From contig NZ_PXNQ02000001.1 of assembly GCF_003007735.2 (NCBI RefSeq), forward strand, positions 372,001 through 436,000: a stretch of DNA of 64,000 bases, given 5' to 3'. How positions within the stretch are numbered: position 1 is the stretch's first letter; every line of letters begins with the position of its first letter. This document shows, one piece after another, positions 38,555 to 48,227 of the stretch. Made by a program: the position numbers and the translations under genes. The notes beneath the pieces are model-generated. The model did no database searches and had not been told where the DNA came from. It saw nothing but the letters and a program-made list of their open reading frames with translations. Source of the DNA: Paracoccus methylarcula (GTDB lineage Bacteria; Pseudomonadota; Alphaproteobacteria; Rhodobacterales; Rhodobacteraceae).

Positions 38555-40699
38555 ATGTTTGATGAAGTGAAGAAATCGATCCAGTGGGGCCAGGAAACCC
38601 TGACGCTGGAAACGGGCAAGGTCGCCCGTCAGGCCGACGGCTCGGTCATCGCCACCCTGGGCGAGACCAGCGTCATGGCCGCTGTCACCTTCGCGAAGGA
38701 ACCGAAGCCCGGTCAGGACTTCTTCCCGCTGACGGTGCATTACCAGGAGAAATTCTATGCCGCGGGCAAGGTGCCCGGCGGCTTTTTCAAGCGCGAAGCC
38801 CGTCCCTCGGAAAAAGAGACGCTGACCTCGCGCCTGATCGACCGTCCGATCCGCCCGCTCTTCGCGCCGGGCTTCAAGCATGAAGTGCTGGTGATCTGCA
38901 CGGTGCTCAGCCACGATCTGGTCAATGATCCCGATATCGTCGCCATGATTGCCGCCTCGGCCGCACTGACGATCTCGGGCGTGCCCTTCATGGGGCCGAT
39001 CGGTGCCGCCCGGGTGGGCTTCGTCGATGGTGAATATGTCCTGAACCCCGAGGTTTCGGACATGGACAACCTGCGTCAGAACCCCGAGCAGCGCCTGGAC
39101 CTGGTCGTCGCCGGCACCAAGGACGCCGTGATGATGGTCGAGTCGGAAGCCTATGAGCTTTCCGAGGCCGAGATGCTCGGTGCCGTGAAATTCGGCCATG
39201 AGCAGATGCAGCCGGTCCTCGACCTGATCATCCAGCTTGCCGAGGCAGCCGCCAAGGAGCCGTTCGACTTCCAGTCGCCGGATTACTCGGTGCTTTACGC
39301 CCGCGTGAAGGAACTGGGCGAGGCCGATATGCGCGCCGCTTATGCGATCCGCGACAAGAGCGAGCGCCAGGACGCCATTGCTGCCGCCAAGACCAAGGTC
39401 AAGGAAAGCCTGACCGAAGAGGAACTGGCCGATGAGAACCTCGGCTCGGCGCTGAAAAAGCTCGAATCGGGCATCCTGCGCGGCGACATCATCGATGGCG
39501 GCGCACGGATCGACGGCCGCGACAACAAGACTGTCCGTCCGATCGATTGCGAAGTGGGCCTGTTGCCGCGCACCCATGGCTCGGCATTGTTCACCCGCGG
39601 CGAGACGCAGGGCCTGATCGTGACCACGCTCGGCACCGGCGATGACGAGCAGATCATCGATGCGCTGCACGGCAATTTCCGCTCGAACTTCCTGCTGCAT
39701 TACAACTTCCCGCCCTATTCGGTCGGCGAGGTTGGGCGTTTCGGCCCTCCGGGCCGCCGCGAGATCGGTCATGGCAAGCTGGCATGGCGCGCGCTTCAGG
39801 CGGTGCTGCCGGCGCAGACGGATTTCCCCTATACCATCCGCCTGGTCTCCGAGATCACCGAGTCGAACGGCTCGAGCTCGATGGCAACGGTTTGCGGATC
39901 GTCCCTGTCGATGATGGATGCGGGCGTGCCGCTCAAGGCTCCGGTCGCGGGCGTCGCCATGGGGCTGATCCTCGAAGACGACGGGCGTTTCGCCGTCCTC
40001 ACCGATATCCTGGGCGACGAGGATCACCTCGGCGACATGGACTTCAAGGTTGCCGGGACCGATCAGGGGATCACCTCGCTGCAGATGGATATCAAGGTCG
40101 CGGGCATCACGCCCGAGATCATGGAGCAGGCGCTTGCGCAGGCGCGTGATGGCCGGATGCATATCCTGGGCGAGATGGGCAAGGCCCTGACCGAAGGCCG
40201 CCGCGAGTTCAGCGCCCATGCCCCGCGCATCGAGACGATGAACATCCCGACCGACAAGATCCGCGAAGTGATCGGCTCGGGCGGCAAGGTCATCCGCGAG
40301 ATCGTCGAGGTTTCTGGCGCCAAGGTCGATATCAACGACGACGGCGTGATCAAGATCGCCTCGGCCAATGCCGATTCGATCAAGAAGGCCTATGACATGA
40401 TCCACTCGATCGTGGCCGAACCCGAAGAGGGCCAGGTCTACACCGGCAAGGTGGTGAAACTGGTCGATTTCGGCGCTTTCGTGAACTTCTTCGGCAAGCG
40501 CGACGGGCTGGTGCATGTCAGCCAGATCGCCAATCGCCGCCTTGGCCATCCGTCCGAGGTTCTGCAGGAAGGCCAGGAAGTGAAGGTCAAGCTGCTGGGC
40601 TTCGACGACCGCGGCAAGGTGCGCCTTGGCATGAAGATGGTCGACCAGGAGACCGGCGAGGAAATCACCGAGAAGAAGGAAGAGACGACCGAAGGGTAA
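38555..40699 (+). CDS. pnp: Polyribonucleotide nucleotidyltransferase (PNPase)
   Basis: Phosphorolytic 3'-5' exoribonuclease of RNA decay, 714 residues from ATG 38555 ([20 protein letters not shown]). Two RNase PH domains, a KH domain ([20 protein letters not shown]) and an S1 domain ([20 protein letters not shown]) are in the usual order. The upstream AAGGAAAACG site decides the start. Terminator follows. Confidence 0.98.
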   Translation: MFDEVKKSIQWGQETLTLETGKVARQADGSVIATLGETSVMAAVTFAKEPKPGQDFFPLTVHYQEKFYAAGKVPGGFFKREARPSEKETLTSRLIDRPIRPLFAPGFKHEVLVICTVLSHDLVNDPDIVAMIAASAALTISGVPFMGPIGAARVGFVDGEYVLNPEVSDMDNLRQNPEQRLDLVVAGTKDAVMMVESEAYELSEAEMLGAVKFGHEQMQPVLDLIIQLAEAAAKEPFDFQSPDYSVLYARVKELGEADMRAAYAIRDKSERQDAIAAAKTKVKESLTEEELADENLGSALKKLESGILRGDIIDGGARIDGRDNKTVRPIDCEVGLLPRTHGSALFTRGETQGLIVTTLGTGDDEQIIDALHGNFRSNFLLHYNFPPYSVGEVGRFGPPGRREIGHGKLAWRALQAVLPAQTDFPYTIRLVSEITESNGSSSMATVCGSSLSMMDAGVPLKAPVAGVAMGLILEDDGRFAVLTDILGDEDHLGDMDFKVAGTDQGITSLQMDIKVAGITPEIMEQALAQARDGRMHILGEMGKALTEGRREFSAHAPRIETMNIPTDKIREVIGSGGKVIREIVEVSGAKVDINDDGVIKIASANADSIKKAYDMIHSIVAEPEEGQVYTGKVVKLVDFGAFVNFFGKRDGLVHVSQIANRRLGHPSEVLQEGQEVKVKLLGFDDRGKVRLGMKMVDQETGEEITEKKEETTEG

Positions 40700-40713
40700 G
40701 CTCTTTTCCGTTC

Positions 40714-40744
40714 CCGGCCCCGATGGTTGCATCGGGGCCGGTTT
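40714..40744 (+). terminator. Intrinsic terminator after pnp
   Basis: Perfect 12-bp stem CCGGCCCCGATG/CATCGGGGCCGG with loop GTTG, followed by TTTCCTGTT, 15 bases after the pnp stop. Confidence 0.85.
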
Positions 40745-40869
40745 CCTGTTCCCGACATTCCACGGTGATGCGTGATGTCTGACTGGCCCATCCTTGTTCC
40801 GGCACCGCCGGTAATGATGACAGGATTGCGCGACCGAATATTCACGCCCATCGGACGAGCGAAGGAGCC

Positions 40870-41649
40870 ATGATGACGGAACCGGTAAGCGTTATTTGCA
40901 TGAAATGGGGCACGCTCTACAGTGCCGATGATGTGAACCGGCTTTTTCGGCAGGTTCGCCGCCACCTGTCCCGCCCGCATCGCTTCGTCTGTTTCACCGA
41001 TGACACTTCGGGGCTCGATTCCGGGATCGAGGCGCAGCCATTGCCGGAACTGGGACTGCCCGAGGGGCATGGGGATACGCGGTGGCGCAAGCTGGCCCTG
41101 TTCCGCCGTGATCTGGGCGGGTTGCGGGGAACTGCCCTGTTTCTGGATATCGATCTGGTTGTGGTTGATGACCTGTCGCCGTTTTTCGACCTGCCGGGGG
41201 ACTTCTTCATCATCCGCGATGACGACCTGTTCCGCCCCAAGCCGCTGCGCAAGATCAATCCCGAGCGTGACGCATTCCTGCACAGTGTCGGCAATTCCAG
41301 TGTCTTCCGCTTCGAGATCGGCGCGCATGATTATATCCTCGACGCCTATCTTGCCGATCCTGCCGCCGCGACCGCGCGATACGAGATCAGCCAGCAATTC
41401 CAGTCGGCGCAACTGGCGGAGTATGGGTATTTGAGCTATTGGCCAAGGGGCTGGTGCGTCAGTTTCAAGAATGATTGCGTGCCGCGAAACCTGCTCAGCT
41501 ATGTCAAGGCTCCCGGCCTGCCCGACGGCGCGAAGATCGTCCTTTTCGCGGGCGAGCCGAAAATGGCCGATGTCTTCGCCGGAGGCGGGCATCGCTGGTA
41601 TCGTCGCATCGGCAATATCGGCTGGCTGCGCCGCGCGTGGGAAGGATGA
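40870..41649 (+). CDS. Glycosyltransferase-like protein with DxD motif
   Basis: Probable cytoplasmic glycosyltransferase, 259 residues. The DxD-type metal motif is in TALFLDIDLVVVDDL, and the frame contains VCFTDDTSGLD, GNSSVFRFEIGAH and YWPRGWCVSFKNDC. No membrane helix is evident. The layout is that of a Rhodobacteraceae family annotated only as glycosyltransferase. Donor and acceptor are unknown. ATG 40870 follows GAAGGAGCC; the second ATG at 40873 is also possible. It converges with an uncharacterised gene three bases away. Confidence 0.75.
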   Translation: MMTEPVSVICMKWGTLYSADDVNRLFRQVRRHLSRPHRFVCFTDDTSGLDSGIEAQPLPELGLPEGHGDTRWRKLALFRRDLGGLRGTALFLDIDLVVVDDLSPFFDLPGDFFIIRDDDLFRPKPLRKINPERDAFLHSVGNSSVFRFEIGAHDYILDAYLADPAAATARYEISQQFQSAQLAEYGYLSYWPRGWCVSFKNDCVPRNLLSYVKAPGLPDGAKIVLFAGEPKMADVFAGGGHRWYRRIGNIGWLRRAWEG

Positions 41650-41652
41650 ACT

Positions 41653-42450
41653 CTATTTTGCAAAGCTGCTCGGCGCGAGTTGCAGCCTCGCCAGCGTGCG
41701 AGCCTTGACGCGCCATTTTATGGTGAAATCTTCATCTACCGTCTGTCCGCCGATCCGGCAACGTGCCGCGCGTTCCGGGAAAAACCGATTTGGAATGCGC
41801 TGCGTGCCCAGGGTATAGGCAAGCAAGCGTTCGGAATGCAGGCCCCTGCCATATTCGCCTACAAAGCTGGGACCGAATTTCATCCTCGAACCGTAGATGT
41901 CAGCCGACCGGCCCGAGGTGGTAATGGCGATTCGGTCGTTGAGGCCCCGGCAAGTCAGCCATGCCGGGGTATGGATCGCAGGTCCGGGACGCGCGAGAGC
42001 CCTTGCAAAGACCGGGTGCAGCGAATCGAGATAGACGAGATCGGGGCGAAGAAAGACATAAAGATCGGCCGGATCGGTCAATGCCAGTTTCGTTCCGGCT
42101 TGGAGGGACTTTTGCTGATGCAACAGGTTGCGCAACGAGGCGTAATCGTCGTCCCAACGGTCGGGATAACGCTTGTAGAATTCCAGTTCCCCGGCGATTT
42201 CATCATCGGCCTGGCTCCGCAGCGAGATATCGGGGAAGCGGTGAATGATCGCATTCGGTTCGGCGATTTGCCCCAATTCACCTGATCGGGAATTTTCTAT
42301 TTGTCGCGGAAGGTTGAGCTGACCGACCACTTCTACGGCGCCGCCTAGCTCATGTAACGGAGCGAGGATGTTCTCTTCAAAACTATCGACAAAGGAGGGA
42401 ATGTGGCGTGGCATCCCGAAAAGGATCAATTTCGCGGTAAACTTCGTCAT
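41653..42450 (-). CDS. Uncharacterised protein, possible surface-polysaccharide enzyme
   Basis: Protein of 265 residues from ATG 42450 (MTKFTAKLILFGMPRHIPSF). It has no signal peptide or membrane helix. Segments such as ADLYVFLRPDLVYLDSL and LNDRIAITTSGRSADIYGSR resemble proteins linked to glycan transfer, but I do not recognise a named family and offer no reaction. It ends next to a glycosyltransferase-like gene on the other strand, which weakly supports a shared theme. The alternative start at 42549 lies over the peroxiredoxin end and is unlikely. Confidence 0.6.
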   Translation of the reverse strand: MTKFTAKLILFGMPRHIPSFVDSFEENILAPLHELGGAVEVVGQLNLPRQIENSRSGELGQIAEPNAIIHRFPDISLRSQADDEIAGELEFYKRYPDRWDDDYASLRNLLHQQKSLQAGTKLALTDPADLYVFLRPDLVYLDSLHPVFARALARPGPAIHTPAWLTCRGLNDRIAITTSGRSADIYGSRMKFGPSFVGEYGRGLHSERLLAYTLGTQRIPNRFFPERAARCRIGGQTVDEDFTIKWRVKARTLARLQLAPSSFAK

Positions 42451-42529
42451 GCATCGTCGCTGTGATTGATATTCGGGCCGACGATATCGCCGGCCCGGTA
42501 CAATATGCGGGAATGGGGCCGTTGGCCTC

Positions 42530-43186
42530 TCACGCCGGATCCTTGGCAAAACGCAGATAGGGCAGCTTGAAATCCAGCTTGCCGTATTTTTCCTCGGCTG
42601 CCTTGTCGTCCAGCGCCAGCGCGACGATCACGTCCTGACCCGGCACCCAGTTGGCGGGGGTCGCCAGCGGCGCGCCATCGGTTTTCTTCACCGCGTCAAG
42701 CGCCCGCAGGATCTCGGCGAAGTTGCGGCCGACCGACATCGGATAGGTCATCGTCAGGCGCACCTTCTTGTCGGGGCCGATGATGAAGACGGTGCGGACC
42801 GTGGCCGAATGCTGGGGCGTGCGTCCCTCGGTGGGCAGGTAGTAATCTGCGGGAAGCATGTCATAGGCCTTGGCGACCGTCAGCGTGCTGTCGTCGATGA
42901 TGGCGAAATTCGCAGGCGTTCCGGCGACCTGCTCGATGTCGCGTTGCCATCTTTCGTGATCTCCGACGGAGTCGACCGAGACGCCGATAACCTTGGTGCC
43001 GCGTTTCTCGAACTCGCTCGCCAATTGCGCGACGACGCCGAATTCGGTCGTGCAGACCGGGGTGAAATCGCGCGGATGGCTGAAGACGATGGCATAGCTG
43101 TCGCCCAGCCATTCATGAAAGCGGATTTCCCCCTGGGTCGAGTTGGCCGTGAAATCCGGAGCGGTATCATTGATGCGCAGAGACAT
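42530..43186 (-). CDS. 1-Cys peroxiredoxin (Prx6-type)
   Basis: Reduces hydrogen peroxide and organic hydroperoxides, 218 residues. The peroxidatic cysteine is Cys45 in FTPVCTTEFG; no other cysteine is present, so it is a 1-Cys enzyme needing an external reductant. The C-terminal Prx dimer domain (NWVPGQDVIVALALDD) is present. Start MSLRINDTAPDF is typical. It diverges from the aldehyde dehydrogenase gene. Confidence 0.93.
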   Translation of the reverse strand: MSLRINDTAPDFTANSTQGEIRFHEWLGDSYAIVFSHPRDFTPVCTTEFGVVAQLASEFEKRGTKVIGVSVDSVGDHERWQRDIEQVAGTPANFAIIDDSTLTVAKAYDMLPADYYLPTEGRTPQHSATVRTVFIIGPDKKVRLTMTYPMSVGRNFAEILRALDAVKKTDGAPLATPANWVPGQDVIVALALDDKAAEEKYGKLDFKLPYLRFAKDPA

Positions 43187-43360
43187 GGGCGGTCCTTTCG
43201 TCTGGTTGCGTTGCCATCAACATAGGTGTCCGGGCGGGGATTGCCAGCCTGTCAGGATGTCGCAGATTGACCGGCCCCCGGGCAGATCGCCCGCCATACG
43301 GCCCTTGCGGAGGGCGGGGCGCGATGTCACTTTCTGATCGGCATATCTCAGGAGGACAAG

Positions 43361-44815
43361 ATGGACACGCTGCTTGATAAACGCAAATTCTATATCGACG
43401 GTCAATGGGTCGATCCGGCCAGGGCCAATGATCTGGAAGTTGTCGATCCGTCGAACGAGGAAGCGGTGGCCGTGATCAGTCTCGGCGGCCAGGAAGACAC
43501 GGATGCCGCCGTGGCGGCTGCGAAGGCGGCTTTCCCTGCATGGTCGCGGACTTCCCCGACCGAGCGGTTGGGCTATGTCGAGAAGATCCTCGAGATCTAC
43601 GAACGCCGAGCTGGTGACATGGCATGGGCGATCAGCCACGAAATGGGCGCGCCGCAGGATATGTCTCTGGCCGCTCAGGTCGGCGCGGGACGTGGGCATA
43701 TCAAGAACTTCATCAAGGCTTTCAAGGAGTTCGAATTCATTCGACCGCTTGGCGATCACGCCCCCACCACGATGGTGGCCTGGGAGCCGATCGGGGTTGT
43801 CGGGCTGATCACGCCCTGGAACTGGCCGATGAACCAGGTGACGCTCAAGGTGATTCCCGCGCTGCTGGCTGGCGATACCGTGGTCCTGAAACCGTCCGAG
43901 ATCGCGCCCCTGTCCTCGATGGTATTCGCCGAATACCTGGACGAGGCGGGATTGCCGAAAGGTGTCTTCAACCTGGTGAATGGCGATGGCGCGGGCGTGG
44001 GCACGCAATTGTCCACCCATGAGGATGTCGAGATGATCAGTTTCACCGGCTCGACCCGCGCCGGGATCGCGATCAGCAAGGCGGCGGCGGACACGCTGAA
44101 GAAGGTCGTGCTGGAACTGGGCGGCAAGGGCGCGAATATCGTCTTTGCCGATGCCGACGACAAGGCGGTGATCCGTGGTGCGCAGCATTGCTTCAACAAT
44201 AGCGGCCAGTCCTGCAACGCGCCGACCCGGATGCTGGTCGAGCGCTCGGCCTATGACCGCGCCGTCGAGACGGCGGCGAAGGTGGCGGAAGAGACATCGG
44301 TCGCGACCGCCCATCAATCCGGCAATCATATCGGGCCGGTGGTCAGCAAGCAGCAATGGGACAAGATCCAGGGTCTGATCCAGGCGGGTATCGACGAAGG
44401 CGCGCGCCTGGCCGCGGGCGGTCCCGGCCTGCCCGAAGGCGTCAATCGTGGCTATTTCGTGCGTCCGACGGTCTTTGCCGATGTCCGCAACGACATGACC
44501 ATCGCGCAGCAGGAAATCTTTGGCCCGGTTCTGTCGATCATTCCTTTCGACGACGAGGAACAGGCCGTCGCGATCGCAAATGACACACCTTACGGGCTTA
44601 CCAATTACGTCCAGACGCAGGACGGCGCCAAGCGCAACCGGGTGGCGCGGCAATTGCGCGCGGGCATGATCGAGATGAATGGCGAATCGCGCGGGGCGGG
44701 ATCGGCATTCGGCGGGGTCAAGATGTCGGGCCGGGCGCGGGAAGGCGGCGTGATGGGTCTGGAAGAATTCATGGATTCCAAGTTCATCAGCGGTTGGGAC
44801 CGCGACGCGGGGTAA
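43361..44815 (+). CDS. NAD(P)-dependent aldehyde dehydrogenase
   Basis: Oxidises an aldehyde to the acid, 484 residues. The oxyanion Asn and cofactor region WNWPMNQV, the Gly motif SFTGSTRAGIAI, catalytic Glu in VVLELGGKGAN and catalytic Cys in NNSGQSCNAPTRM are present. Start MDTLLDKRKFYIDGQWV follows AGGAGGACAAG. Substrate is not determinable; betaine- or generic acyl-aldehyde-type enzymes are possible. A hairpin terminator follows. Confidence 0.9.
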   Translation: MDTLLDKRKFYIDGQWVDPARANDLEVVDPSNEEAVAVISLGGQEDTDAAVAAAKAAFPAWSRTSPTERLGYVEKILEIYERRAGDMAWAISHEMGAPQDMSLAAQVGAGRGHIKNFIKAFKEFEFIRPLGDHAPTTMVAWEPIGVVGLITPWNWPMNQVTLKVIPALLAGDTVVLKPSEIAPLSSMVFAEYLDEAGLPKGVFNLVNGDGAGVGTQLSTHEDVEMISFTGSTRAGIAISKAAADTLKKVVLELGGKGANIVFADADDKAVIRGAQHCFNNSGQSCNAPTRMLVERSAYDRAVETAAKVAEETSVATAHQSGNHIGPVVSKQQWDKIQGLIQAGIDEGARLAAGGPGLPEGVNRGYFVRPTVFADVRNDMTIAQQEIFGPVLSIIPFDDEEQAVAIANDTPYGLTNYVQTQDGAKRNRVARQLRAGMIEMNGESRGAGSAFGGVKMSGRAREGGVMGLEEFMDSKFISGWDRDAG

Positions 44816-44837
44816 CTTGCCCTGCTGACATCGCCAT

Positions 44838-44864
44838 GAAAAGCAGCCCGATGGGCTGCTTTTC
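44838..44864. terminator. Bidirectional terminator between aldehyde dehydrogenase and thioesterase
   Basis: GAAAAGCAGCCC pairs perfectly with GGGCTGCTTTTC around a GAT loop, with A-rich and T-rich flanks, between two convergent genes. Confidence 0.85.
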
Positions 44865-44908
44865 GATCCTGCCGCGAAATCCCGCTATCCGATTTTGCTG
44901 GAAATGCT

Positions 44909-45327
44909 TTACTCTTTCGACACTTTCACCACGGTTCCCTGAGCAGTCGCGCAGAGTGTTTTCCCTTCGCCATCAACGGCAAAGATATCGCATCGGCAGA
45001 CCGCCTGGCGTCCGGAAACGGATATCGCGCTGGCCTCGGCCCGCAGCAATGCCGCCTCGCCGGCCGCAGGTAGTTTATCTTGAATTCGGATGTGAGGGTG
45101 TCGCCCTTCAATGCCATCCCCCCGGCGAATGTGAGCGTATTATCGGCAAGATATGACAACGCTCCGCCATGGGCATATCCGTGCTGCTGCCGAAGCTCGT
45201 CGCGCAAGGGCAGTTCTATGACCGCCCCGTTCCCCGGGAGTTCCACCAGCTCTGCGCCCAGATACCGGGTGAAGGCCTGCTGCGTGAAAATCGAACGCGC
45301 CAGATCGAGCATCGCATCCTGATTCAT
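44909..45327 (-). pseudogene. PaaI-family thioesterase, frameshifted by one base
   Basis: Hotdog-fold acyl-CoA thioesterase, expected 139 residues. It starts MNQDAMLDLARSIFTQQAF and has the catalytic HGG motif in YAHGGALSYLAD, then continues to INYLRPA. Near 45060 the frame is lost: it would end at 44926 with an unrelated tail. The alternative frame continues GEAALLRAEASAISVSGRQA, then VCRCDIFAVDGEGKTLCA, ending at 44909, as expected. One missing base in a GC stretch accounts for it. The gene lies downstream of the response-regulator gene on the same strand. Confidence 0.82.
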
Positions 45328-45449
45328 GCCGGGCTCCCGAATTCCTTGCAGCGGCAGTATCGATGCCTCTTGATGAGCAGGCCAGCATGACGTCGCGTCC
45401 GGTTGACAAGGGGGTGCCTCCGAACGGAATCATGCGGATGGCGGCAATG

Positions 45450-46151
45450 TCACGTGATCTCCGCGAGGAATATATAGCCCGCACCGTAGATCGTCTTGAT
45501 CAGGCGCGGATTTTTCGGGTCTTCGCCCAGCTTGGTGCGCAACCGCGAGATGCGGACATCCATGGCCCGGTCGAAGCTGTCTCCCGCCGTGCCGCCTAGC
45601 GTGTCGAGCATCTGGCTTCGGGTGATCAGGCGGCGGGGATTGTCGATGAACATGCGCAGGACCTCGGCCTCCGCGTGGCTGAGCGGGGCTTCGGTGCCGT
45701 CCGGGGCTGTCAGCATGTAGCGGTCGAAATCGGCGGTCCAATCGGCGAAGCGGACTGTCTGACCGCTGCGGCCCGGTGGCTGGGCGGGGCGGCGCAGGCG
45801 GGCGCGGATACGGGCGACGACCTCGGCAGGCTCGAATGGCTTGATGATGTAGTCATCGGCGCCAAGTTCCAGCCCGGTCACCTTGTCCTGCACCTGCGCG
45901 CGGCCGGAGATGATGATGATCGCGGCACCCGATTCCGTGGCGAGGCGATGGACCAGTGCCAATCCGTCGCGGTCGGGAAGGCCAAGATCGATCAGGCAGG
46001 CATCGGGGGTGATGCGCCGCAATGCCGCTTCGAATTCCAACGCGCGGGCAAAGCTCTGCGTCCGGAACCCGGCCTCTTCCAGTGCCGAGGACAGCAGGCG
46101 GCGGATCTCGGGTTCATCATCGAGAATCGCGATCAGTGGGGCATCGGTCAT
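45450..46151 (-). CDS. OmpR/PhoB-family response regulator
   Basis: DNA-binding response regulator, 233 residues. The receiver domain has the acidic pair DD11-12, phosphoacceptor Asp55 in ACLIDLGLPD and Lys in IKPFEP. A winged-helix C-terminal domain (LSHAEAEVLRMFIDNPRRLI, then RLIKTIYGAGYIF) follows. Its ATG overlaps the stop of the upstream hybrid kinase by four bases, so the two make a two-component system. Target genes are probably nearby but unproven. Confidence 0.92.
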   Translation of the reverse strand: MTDAPLIAILDDEPEIRRLLSSALEEAGFRTQSFARALEFEAALRRITPDACLIDLGLPDRDGLALVHRLATESGAAIIIISGRAQVQDKVTGLELGADDYIIKPFEPAEVVARIRARLRRPAQPPGRSGQTVRFADWTADFDRYMLTAPDGTEAPLSHAEAEVLRMFIDNPRRLITRSQMLDTLGGTAGDSFDRAMDVRISRLRTKLGEDPKNPRLIKTIYGAGYIFLAEIT

Positions 46152-48019
46152 GCGGAATCCTTGCTTGCCTCGGCCAGGGCAGTGGCGAGGCTGGAGGTGG
46201 TGAAGGGCTTGGTCAGGACCGGCCCCGGCGCATCGTTGCGGAGCGGATCGCCCGGCGGCATGGAGGTCATCAGCACGACTGGTAGCCGATCGGCCACGAG
46301 GTCCAACCCCAACCCGTCGCCAAGCTGGATATCCGACAGGATCATCGTCAGCCCCGGCAGATCGGTCATCGCCTGCGCTTCGCTCAGGCTGGCGGCCTCG
46401 ATGACCGCGTGCCCCAAACCGGTCAACTGGCTGCGGATATCGGTGCGGATCATGTCGTCATCCTCGACCAGAAGAACCATCTGGCGTGTCACGGGACGGC
46501 GGGGCAGGCGCAGGGTGACGCGCGCGCCGTCGGGGCCATTGTCCAGCCGCATCGTGCCGCCGACCAGCTTGGTCTGGTCATAGACCATCGACAGGCCAAG
46601 GCCGGAACCCTGGTTCTTCTTGGTGCTGAAGAAGGGCTCGGTCGCGCGGATCAGGGCCTCGTCCGAGAAGCCGGGGCCGGTATCGGCGACGGTGATCTCG
46701 ATCCACTCGCCGCTGGTGGATGCGGTCAGGGCGATATGCCCCGGGCCGGCCATGGCGGCATTGGCGTTCAGGATCAGGTTCAAAAGCGAATCCTGCAAGG
46801 CGCCGGGATCGAGCAGCAGGGACGTTTCCGGCAGTTCGACGGATAATCCAAGCGTCACCCCGTCACCAAGAGATGGCCGGGCGAGCGCCACCACCTCGCG
46901 CAGAAGGGGCGGCAGTTCGACGGGTTGCAGCGACATCTCGCGCGGGCCGCTGATCTTGGCCAATCGTTCGAGCAACGCGGCGCCACGGCGGGCGGCGGCA
47001 AGGGTGGCCTGCACGTCATCGGCGGCCTCGGCAGGCAGGGGCATCGCGGCCAGCCTCCCCTGCAAGCCGAGGATGATGGTCAGCAGGTTGCCGAAATCAT
47101 GCGCCATGCCCGAAGTGAGCTGCGCGGCGAGGCTGCGCTTGCTGGCATGGCTCAGTGCCTCGCGGGCCTGCACCTCGGCGCTGACATCGGTCGAGAGCAC
47201 ATAGGCCCCCTTGCCGATCCGATCCGGGGTCAGGGCGATGCGGATACGCCGGCCCGAGGGCTTGTGCGTCATCTCGAAGACCTGCGATTCGCCGGCCAAT
47301 GCGCGATCGATCCAGGGGCGCAAGGTGGCGAAGGCCTGCGCTCCCAGGGCCTCTTCGACGGTGCTGCCGATGACATCGCCGATGCTGCCGGGGAAGACCA
47401 TCGGCTGCTGGCGATTGGAGAAGGTATATCGGTAATCGGTGTCCAGATGGGCGATATGCGCGGGAACCATCTCGGTCACCTGCCGCGTGCGGGCCTCGGT
47501 GCGCATCAGGACATGCTGTGCCTCTTGCAGGGCGGCATTGGTGGCGGCGAGTTCGCGATTGGCGGCGGCGAGGCGCTCGGCATGGTCGAGCACCTGTTCG
47601 GAAAGTTCCTCGGAACGGGCACGCAGCAGCGATTCCTGACGCTTGATCTCGGTAATGTCGGTATAGACGGTGATCCAGCCGCCCTGCGACAGTGGTGCGC
47701 CTTCCACGGCGATCCATCTGCCGTTGGCGCGCTGGCGCTCGAAGTAATGTGGCTGAAAGGTGCGGGCCTGTTCCACGCGGGAGGCCACGGCTGCCTCGGG
47801 ATCGTCCTGCGGCCCGTATTCGCCGCGATGGACGAGTTGGCGGATGGTTTCTTCAAAACTGGTGCCGGGTTGCACCAATTCGTCTGGTAGGGCGAACATC
47901 GCCTGGTACTGACGATTCGAGACGGCAAGCCGCAGGTCGGCGTCGAAGATCGACAGCGCCTGCCCGATGAGATTGAGCCCCGAACGCGTCAGATCGGCAC
48001 GGAGTTCCTCGGGCGTCAT
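46148..48019 (-). CDS. Hybrid PAS sensor histidine kinase with receiver domain
   Basis: Signalling kinase of 623 residues from ATG 48019, preceded by GGAGCAGG. No membrane helix is seen, so it is probably cytoplasmic. A PAS-7 domain (about 10-125), coiled coil (135-180) and a second PAS (180-285) precede the HisKA domain with His307 in GMAHDFGN. The ATPase domain has NLILNAN, DTGPGF and GSGLGL. A receiver domain with Asp563 ends the protein. The partner response regulator is co-encoded. Starts upstream to 48142 are less likely. The divergent neighbour is an acyl-CoA synthetase, making control of that gene set plausible but inferred. Confidence 0.92.
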   Translation of the reverse strand: MTPEELRADLTRSGLNLIGQALSIFDADLRLAVSNRQYQAMFALPDELVQPGTSFEETIRQLVHRGEYGPQDDPEAAVASRVEQARTFQPHYFERQRANGRWIAVEGAPLSQGGWITVYTDITEIKRQESLLRARSEELSEQVLDHAERLAAANRELAATNAALQEAQHVLMRTEARTRQVTEMVPAHIAHLDTDYRYTFSNRQQPMVFPGSIGDVIGSTVEEALGAQAFATLRPWIDRALAGESQVFEMTHKPSGRRIRIALTPDRIGKGAYVLSTDVSAEVQAREALSHASKRSLAAQLTSGMAHDFGNLLTIILGLQGRLAAMPLPAEAADDVQATLAAARRGAALLERLAKISGPREMSLQPVELPPLLREVVALARPSLGDGVTLGLSVELPETSLLLDPGALQDSLLNLILNANAAMAGPGHIALTASTSGEWIEITVADTGPGFSDEALIRATEPFFSTKKNQGSGLGLSMVYDQTKLVGGTMRLDNGPDGARVTLRLPRRPVTRQMVLLVEDDDMIRTDIRSQLTGLGHAVIEAASLSEAQAMTDLPGLTMILSDIQLGDGLGLDLVADRLPVVLMTSMPPGDPLRNDAPGPVLTKPFTTSSLATALAEASKDSA

Positions 48020-48227
48020 GGCCTGCTCCTGCTCCGGTGATCCGTCATCTGCCCTCCTCCGCCCTCTGTTCTCCGATAGCACCGCTTTGCAATTCGCGGA
48101 AGTGCTGTAACATTTCGTAGGATTCGCGCAAAACTGCGGCAAAGATTGGCGGCAAATGTGATCGCCATCCGGGACGGAGGAGGTTCCGGGCGACGCGCAA
48201 AAGAATCGCGCGCATCAGGGAGGAGAC

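Noticed and set aside
38405..40732. Very long open frame (775 codons) on the minus strand opposite pnp
   Set aside because: It is an antisense shadow of GC-rich pnp, has no family motifs and no start signal, while pnp is certain.
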